Below, in pieces: positions 21,673-26,402 of a DNA stretch of 26,402 bases (position 1 is the stretch's first letter; the number at the start of each line of letters is the position of its first letter). Below the pieces are notes generated by a model. The model was not told the origin of the DNA. It ran no database searches and saw only the letters and a list, made by a program, of their open reading frames with translations. The translations under genes and the position numbers were made by a program. Source of the DNA: UBA3263 sp964554665 (GTDB lineage: Bacteria; Bacteroidota; Bacteroidia; Bacteroidales; Muribaculaceae); the NCBI GenBank assembly GCA_964554665.1, contig CAZKPP010000020.1, positions 1 to 26,402 of the forward strand. The letters run 5' to 3'.

Positions 21673-23106
21673 TCAGAATTGAAAATAGATGAAGTTGCCT
21701 TGATGGCCGCGGAAAATAACGATTATTGCAATCAAGACAATGTAGACCGCCCAGCGCATGGCGCGAAACTTCAGCAGACCGTGGCCCGCAAAGTCAAGCG
21801 CATGGCCGCGCTTGCGTCCGAGCCACTCAAAAAACATCATCACCGCAATCCACAAGAAGATGCGCTCCGGGAAAAGCCCGACCCACTGGAAGTGGAAGTC
21901 GGTAAACATTCCCTTTAGAAACACACCGATATGGCGCAGATTATTGGCGCGGAAAATCATCCAGCCGATAGCCACCAAGAGGAAAGTCCACCCCATCAGC
22001 AGCGATTCGCGCATGGGTGGCATCGGCCGGTCGCTGCGCTTGGAGCGCCCGGTAAGCATCATCGGCACCACGAGAACAGCATTATAGGCCCCCCAGGCAA
22101 CAAAATTCCAGGCAGCGCCGTGCCAGAGTCCGCTAAGCAGAAAAACCACCGTTGCATTTCGTGCCGTCTTGGCCTTGCCGGCCCTGCTCCCCCCCAGGGG
22201 GATATAAACATAGTCGCGAAACCAGGTGTTGAGCGAAATGTGCCAGCGACGCCAGAACTCCGCCATGTTCCTCGAAAAATAGGGCAGATTGAAGTTCTGC
22301 ATCAGGCGGATGCCGAAAAGGCGAGCCGTGCCGATAGCGATATTCGAGTAGCCCGAAAAGTCACCATAGATCTGAAACGTGAACAGCAAAACCGCCAACC
22401 AAAGATTGATGCCCTCAAAAGCTTCCGGAGCACCGAAAACCAGGTCGACATAGTCAGCACAGTTATTGGCTATGACCATTTTCTTAAACAATCCCCAAAG
22501 AATGCGGCGACTGCCGTCAACGGCCTGCGCGTAGTCAAACCGCCGGCGAAGCTGAAACTGCGGCAACAGGTTGGTTGCACGCTCAATCGGGCCGGCCACC
22601 AACTGCGGGAAAAAGGATATGAACGCAAAAAAGGCCGGAATATCGTTGGTCGGGCGAATGCTGCGGCGGTAAACGTCGATAGTATAGCTCAGGGCCTGAA
22701 ACGTGTAGAACGAAATGCCCACAGGCAATATCAAATCGAGAGTCACGTTGTCGAGGCCAATACCTAAAGGGGCGAGCAACGCCTGCAGATTTTCGGCAAA
22801 AAAGTTATAATACTTAAAGAATCCCAAAATGCCGAGATTCAGACCGACGCTGGTCCATAGCACGGCTTTACGTTTGGCCGTTGACGTCGTGCGACCGAGC
22901 ATTTGGCCGGAAGCATAGCTGAATACCGTCGTCAGAAAAATCAGCACCAGAAAACGCGAATCCCACCAGCCGTAGAAAACATAACTGCCTGCAACCGTAA
23001 TCAGATTCTGAGCCAACGCCCCACCCTTTCCGCGAAACGTCAAAAACCAGTATGTCAGAAACATACATGGCAGAAACAGCATAAAGGCCAAAGTGTCGAA
23101 ACTCAT
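21673..23106 (-). CDS. MBOAT family membrane O-acyltransferase (AlgI/DltB-like)
   Basis: A 477-residue polytopic inner-membrane protein. It has the MBOAT signatures: ILPVGISFYTFQALSY (126-141), AGPIER (171-176), FQIYGDFSGYSNIAIG (244-259), AEFWRRWHISLNTWFRDYVY (282-301) and SGLWHGAAWNF (325-335). The second conserved histidine, H329, is taken as catalytic, and H289 is the other invariant one. The family moves acyl groups, usually acetyl, from the cytoplasm to exported polymers. The gene is first in a two-gene operon with the SGNH-like protein. It has its own promoter and is divergent from feoAB. Confidence 0.93.
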   Translation of the reverse strand: MSFDTLAFMLFLPCMFLTYWFLTFRGKGGALAQNLITVAGSYVFYGWWDSRFLVLIFLTTVFSYASGQMLGRTTSTAKRKAVLWTSVGLNLGILGFFKYYNFFAENLQALLAPLGIGLDNVTLDLILPVGISFYTFQALSYTIDVYRRSIRPTNDIPAFFAFISFFPQLVAGPIERATNLLPQFQLRRRFDYAQAVDGSRRILWGLFKKMVIANNCADYVDLVFGAPEAFEGINLWLAVLLFTFQIYGDFSGYSNIAIGTARLFGIRLMQNFNLPYFSRNMAEFWRRWHISLNTWFRDYVYIPLGGSRAGKAKTARNATVVFLLSGLWHGAAWNFVAWGAYNAVLVVPMMLTGRSKRSDRPMPPMRESLLMGWTFLLVAIGWMIFRANNLRHIGVFLKGMFTDFHFQWVGLFPERIFLWIAVMMFFEWLGRKRGHALDFAGHGLLKFRAMRWAVYIVLIAIIVIFRGHQGNFIYFQF

Positions 23107-23129
23107 TATCGCTTGCAGTTATTAACCCC

Positions 23130-23159
23130 CAAAGTTAGCGATAAATTTTGAAATAGCAA
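23130..23159 (-). promoter_or_regulatory. MBOAT operon promoter
   Basis: On the minus strand TTG (23157-23159), 19 bp, then TAACTTTG (23130-23137) form a good Bacteroides promoter. The 5' UTR is about 15-20 nt. An 8-bp inverted repeat, TTATCGCT (23106-23113) and AGCGATAA (23137-23144), brackets the -7 box, transcription start and leader. Confidence 0.75.
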
Positions 23160-23180
23160 CAATTTACTCAAATGTGGGTA

Positions 23181-23211
23181 TTGCGCAGGTCGCGTAAAAT
23201 TGCGAACTTTG
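23181..23211 (+). promoter_or_regulatory. feoAB promoter
   Basis: TTG (23181-23183), 20 bp, then GAACTTTG (23204-23211) match the consensus except the first base of the -7 box. The ATG is 20 bp downstream. I saw no convincing Fur-box palindrome around it. Confidence 0.6.
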
Positions 23212-23231
23212 CAGTCGTTAAGAATTAGAAA

Positions 23232-25550
23232 ATGAGATTGAATGACCTTCCGGAAGGACATGAAGCGTACGTGGTCAAGATTCTTGGCCACGGCGCCTTT
23301 CGTAAACGCCTGACCGAAATGGGGTTTGTACGCGGCAAGCTGATACGCAAGGTTTTATCGGCTCCGATGAAGGACCCCGTTAAATATTCCATACTTGGTT
23401 ATGAAGTTTCGCTGCGACGCAGCGAGGCGGAAATGGTTGAAGTGGTAGATGCCGCCGAAATGGAGCTGCCGCGCACTGCCGACTCGCAAGCGCTGACCCA
23501 CCCCAACGAGGCCGACGAGCTTTTGCCGGAACTTCACAACCATGGAGCACACGAAATCAACATAGCCCTGATCGGCAACCCCAACTGCGGCAAAACTTCG
23601 ATGTTTAACTCGCTGAGCGGCGCAACGGAGCATGTTGGCAACTACTCCGGGGTTACCGTCGAGGCAAAAAAGGGCTCCTTTAACTATGGAGGCTACCATT
23701 TCAACATCGTAGACCTGCCCGGCACATATTCCCTGGCAGCATATTCGCCCGAAGAGCTGTATGTGCGCCGCTATTTAGCGTCGGAAACGCCCGACGTTAT
23801 AGTCAACGTAGTTGTTGCGTCGAATCTTGAGCGCAACCTTTATCTGACAACCGAACTCATCGACATGGACCGCTCGATGGTTGTGGCCCTGAACATGTTT
23901 GACGAACTTCAGGAATCGGGCGCACGGCTCGACTATGAGTTGCTCGGCGCCATGACCGGAGTGCCTATGGTTCCGACCGTGAGCAAAACCGGCCAGGGGC
24001 TCCACGAGTTGCTCGACACCATAATCAGAGTATATGAAGGGCGTGAGCCTAAGGTGCGCCACGTCCACATTGCGCTATCCAACGACCTGCAGCAGGCCCT
24101 CGACCCTATAAAGAATCTCATAAAGGGCGACACCTCCATTCCGCCGAAATTCGCCGCGCGCTACATGGCGGTAAAATTCCTTGAGGGCGATTCGGAAATC
24201 GAAACGCTGTTTGCCGACCGACCCTATTATCAGCAAATGAAAGAGATGAGGGAGTCGGCCCGGAAATTGATAGAGGAACGCACCGAGCAAGACATATCTT
24301 CGGCCATTGCTGCCGAGAAGTATGGTTTTATCGACGGCGCCCTGGCTGAAACCATGAGCGGCGAGCGCCGGTCGTCGACGCGCTCAACGTCGATTATCGA
24401 TGCGTTTGTTATCAACCGCCTGTTTGGCATTCCGCTGTTTTTAGGCATAATGTTCCTGATATTTTGGCTCACGTTTACCGTAGGCCAATATCCTATGGAC
24501 TGGATTGAAACCGGAGTTGCCATGCTGGCGGAATTCGTTGGCAACACGATGCCCGACGGCCCGCTCAAAGACCTGATTGCCGACGGCATTATCGGCGGCG
24601 TCGGCTCGGTAATCGTTTTTCTGCCGAATATCCTTATATTATATGCGTGCATATCATTTTTGGAAGACTCCGGCTATATGGCCCGCGCGGCTTTCATCAT
24701 GGACCGATCGATGCACCATATAGGCCTGCACGGCAAGAGTTTTATTCCGCTGCTGATGGGATTCGGCTGCAATGTTCCGGCAATCATGGCCACAAGAGCC
24801 ATTGAGAGCCACTCGTCGCGACTGATTACGATTCTGATAAACCCGTTTATGAGCTGCTCGGCGAGGCTGCCGATTTACGTTCTGCTGATCGGCACATTCT
24901 TTTCGGCCCACGCCGCCCTGGTGTTTTTTGGCATATACGCCATCGGTGTTTTGGCGGCAATGATGACCGCCAAGCTGCTGAGGCGCTTTGTGTGGAAAAC
25001 GGATGAAACGCCGTTCGTTATGGAATTGCCCCCCTATCGCGTTCCGACTCCGAATGCCATTCTGCGCCATACATGGGCCAAGGGCGAACAATATCTGAAA
25101 AAGATGGGCGGCATAATTTTAGTTGCCTGCATCATAGTTTGGGCGCTGAACTACTTCCCGATGGAGGGCGACTCATATCTGGAGATGCTCGGCAAAGGCC
25201 TGAGCCCGGTTATGGAGCCGATTGGCATGGGTTGGCGCGCAACGGTTGCCGCCATTGCCGGCATTCCCGCCAAAGAAATCATTGTCAGCACCCTCGGAGT
25301 ACTCTACACGGGCGACGAGGCCGTTACCGACGTTGCCTTAGGGGCTCGGCTTGGTGCAGAATTTACCCCAGCGTCGGCTCTGGGCTTCCTGGTGTTTGTG
25401 CTTCTCTACTGCCCCTGCATAGCCACGCTCGCCGCCATAGCCCGCGAAACCCGCTCATGGAAATACGCGGCTTTTTCGGCCGTTTACAACACTGTGCTGG
25501 CCTGGCTTATGGCATTTATAGTCTACCGTCTGGCGCTGCTGATAGCCTAA
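23232..25550 (+). CDS. feoB: FeoA-FeoB fusion, ferrous iron transporter
   Basis: Imports Fe2+ across the inner membrane. The 772-residue protein fuses a FeoA SH3-like domain (about 1-75, MRLNDLPEG and RKRLTEMGFVRG) to FeoB, an arrangement common in Bacteroidetes. The G-domain motifs are G1 GNPNCGKT (115-122), G2 threonine at 142 (SGVTVE), G3 DLPG (161-164) and G4 NMFD (221-224), followed by a helical GDI-like region. The membrane part has the two pseudo-symmetric gates, with GFGCNVPAIMATR as the first and the related VLLYCPCIATLAA as the second. The stop codon overlaps the opposing recO stop. Its upstream neighbour is the divergent MBOAT operon, which has no obvious functional link. Confidence 0.96.
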   Translation: MRLNDLPEGHEAYVVKILGHGAFRKRLTEMGFVRGKLIRKVLSAPMKDPVKYSILGYEVSLRRSEAEMVEVVDAAEMELPRTADSQALTHPNEADELLPELHNHGAHEINIALIGNPNCGKTSMFNSLSGATEHVGNYSGVTVEAKKGSFNYGGYHFNIVDLPGTYSLAAYSPEELYVRRYLASETPDVIVNVVVASNLERNLYLTTELIDMDRSMVVALNMFDELQESGARLDYELLGAMTGVPMVPTVSKTGQGLHELLDTIIRVYEGREPKVRHVHIALSNDLQQALDPIKNLIKGDTSIPPKFAARYMAVKFLEGDSEIETLFADRPYYQQMKEMRESARKLIEERTEQDISSAIAAEKYGFIDGALAETMSGERRSSTRSTSIIDAFVINRLFGIPLFLGIMFLIFWLTFTVGQYPMDWIETGVAMLAEFVGNTMPDGPLKDLIADGIIGGVGSVIVFLPNILILYACISFLEDSGYMARAAFIMDRSMHHIGLHGKSFIPLLMGFGCNVPAIMATRAIESHSSRLITILINPFMSCSARLPIYVLLIGTFFSAHAALVFFGIYAIGVLAAMMTAKLLRRFVWKTDETPFVMELPPYRVPTPNAILRHTWAKGEQYLKKMGGIILVACIIVWALNYFPMEGDSYLEMLGKGLSPVMEPIGMGWRATVAAIAGIPAKEIIVSTLGVLYTGDEAVTDVALGARLGAEFTPASALGFLVFVLLYCPCIATLAAIARETRSWKYAAFSAVYNTVLAWLMAFIVYRLALLIA

Positions 25551-26272
25551 CGCAGCAGCTGATGAAGCACCGCGGGTGACTTCAAGTTTGTCAGCGGCGC
25601 ATAGTGCATAGAATAATACTCCAAAATCTTATCGAGGACCTCGCGACGCTCCGCCGACGAGAAGCGGAAGAAGCGCTGGTTTTGCCAGGTCATGCGCATC
25701 AATCGCGCTGCCACAGCAGAATCGGCCGCCGAAAGCGAGTGGCCGTGCAGAGCCGCCGAATGGCGGAAACAGCCGTCAATCATGTCAAACAGCATCCCCG
25801 GGCGGAACTCCTGACAATCCGGTTCAATTCCCAAGCAAACGGTCAGCCCTTTCATAAACATCAGCGCGAAATTCGCAACCGGCACCTGCGGGTCGTTTAG
25901 CAGATCAACGGAACGCTCTATATAATAATAGGTGGAGGAATCGGCATCGGCCTGCTGCAAAAGGCGCTGAAGCACCTCGGCAATAAACATTGCCATAGCG
26001 GCCCGCTCCGGGTGAGTAAGTATGGTGTGAATTTGGATGCGCGCACGCGGCTCGCGAAAGGTATGGAGCTCGCGGCCGGGATAAATCTGCGCCTCAACTT
26101 CGAGCGGCGTCAGCGGCTGGAGCAGCGCACGGCGGCGCGCGGCACCGCCTCCGGAGCCGGCCGGCACGGCAAAGCTAACTGCGCCCATTTCAAGCGAGTA
26201 AGCCTGCAAAATAGAGGTGCGATCAGAATGAGGGGTGAGCCGAAGCGGAATGATGTTTAAAATTTTTCGCAT
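25547..26272 (-). CDS. recO: DNA repair and recombination mediator RecO
   Basis: Loads RecA on gaps together with RecR in the RecFOR pathway. The 241-residue protein has the N-terminal OB-fold (about 1-80, with LRLTPHSDRTSILQAYSLEMGAVSF, here slightly diverged) and the helical C-terminal domain, including the PVANFALMFMKGL and FDMIDGCF segments typical of Bacteroidetes RecO. The four-cysteine zinc site known from some RecO proteins is not apparent, as is common in this group. The start at 26272 is only a few bases downstream of the expected transcription start, so the mRNA may be almost leaderless. The stop codon overlaps the feoB stop by two bases. Confidence 0.88.
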   Translation of the reverse strand: MRKILNIIPLRLTPHSDRTSILQAYSLEMGAVSFAVPAGSGGGAARRRALLQPLTPLEVEAQIYPGRELHTFREPRARIQIHTILTHPERAAMAMFIAEVLQRLLQQADADSSTYYYIERSVDLLNDPQVPVANFALMFMKGLTVCLGIEPDCQEFRPGMLFDMIDGCFRHSAALHGHSLSAADSAVAARLMRMTWQNQRFFRFSSAERREVLDKILEYYSMHYAPLTNLKSPAVLHQLLR

Positions 26273-26282
26273 AAATTTTTAG

Positions 26283-26313
26283 CAAAATTACAAGAAAATT
26301 TGCACAATTCAAA
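26283..26313 (-). promoter_or_regulatory. recO promoter
   Basis: On the minus strand TTTG (26310-26313), 19 bp, then TAATTTTG (26283-26290) match the consensus. The -7 box ends 10 bp before the recO ATG. Confidence 0.75.
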
Positions 26314-26330
26314 AAATTGTTATAACTTTG
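26299..26330 (+). promoter_or_regulatory. tRNA-Glu promoter
   Basis: TTTG (26299-26302), 20 bp, then TAACTTTG (26323-26330) are an exact consensus match. It overlaps the divergent recO promoter by 15 bp. Confidence 0.88.
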
Positions 26331-26350
26331 CAGTCGCAAAACCGCGATAT

Positions 26351-26402
26351 GGCCCATTCGTCTATCGGTTAGGACGCAAGATTTTCATTCTTGAAAGAGG
26401 AG
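26351..26402 (+). tRNA. tRNA-Glu (anticodon TTC), 3' end beyond window
   Basis: The acceptor strand GGCCCAT starts at 26351. The D arm is GTCT...GGAC and the anticodon stem is CAAGA/TCTTG (26377-26381 and 26389-26393). The loop TTTTCAT places anticodon TTC at 26384-26386, which reads Glu codons. The T arm and acceptor 3' strand are cut off by the window end. Confidence 0.96.

Noticed and set aside
21931..22767. 278-codon plus-strand frame within the MBOAT gene
   Set aside because: It is antisense to conserved MBOAT motifs and shows no domain.

Overview
The window looks like chromosomal DNA from a Bacteroidales bacterium, and I would guess a Muribaculaceae-type genome. The reasons are the Bacteroidetes-type 16S 5' end, a series of promoters with the Bacteroides architecture (TTTG or TTG, 19-20 bp, TAnnTTTG), TonB-type outer-membrane proteins, a FeoA-FeoB fusion, the DUF3822-rsmD pairing, and a BspA-like surface protein with a C-terminal IYTLNG...GIYI segment. 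Family placement is an inference. Most coding DNA is G+C-rich by eye.

Layout. Bases 1-40 are the 5' tip of a 16S rRNA gene read leftward, with its promoter at 244-275. A rightward set follows: metG (own promoter at 490-521), a type I L-asparaginase, an overlapping small lipoprotein and a large outer-membrane beta-barrel protein. A second, convergent barrel protein of the same architecture (7146-9896) has a clear promoter with a ten-G tract just upstream of it.

Bases 9981-13794 form an accessory stretch between core genes. It holds a string of palindromes, a likely independent structured RNA of about 220 nt (6S RNA-like, with a terminator), a BspA-like leucine-rich-repeat protein whose middle is strikingly AT-rich, an intrinsic terminator, and about 1 kb of mosaic palindromic repeats. 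That repeat block includes a 416-bp unit present twice at a fixed 468-bp offset.

Bases 13795-20769 are a very tight five-gene operon: a bifunctional RelA/SpoT enzyme, a 7TM-HD phosphodiesterase (PgpH type), DUF3822, RsmD and an MgtE Mg2+ channel. The first four genes overlap by ATGA and mgtE abuts rsmD. It joins (p)ppGpp turnover, probable c-di-AMP turnover, ribosome modification and magnesium uptake. Convergent to it is a two-gene O-acylation unit (MBOAT plus SGNH-like protein, 23106 to 20772). Divergent from that unit is feoAB (ferrous iron uptake). The window ends with recO on the minus strand and the start of tRNA-Glu(TTC), whose promoters interlock. No CRISPR array, insertion sequence, integrase or phage gene was seen. 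The best candidates for something undescribed are the structured RNA, the mosaic repeat family and the chimeric surface-protein gene beside them.
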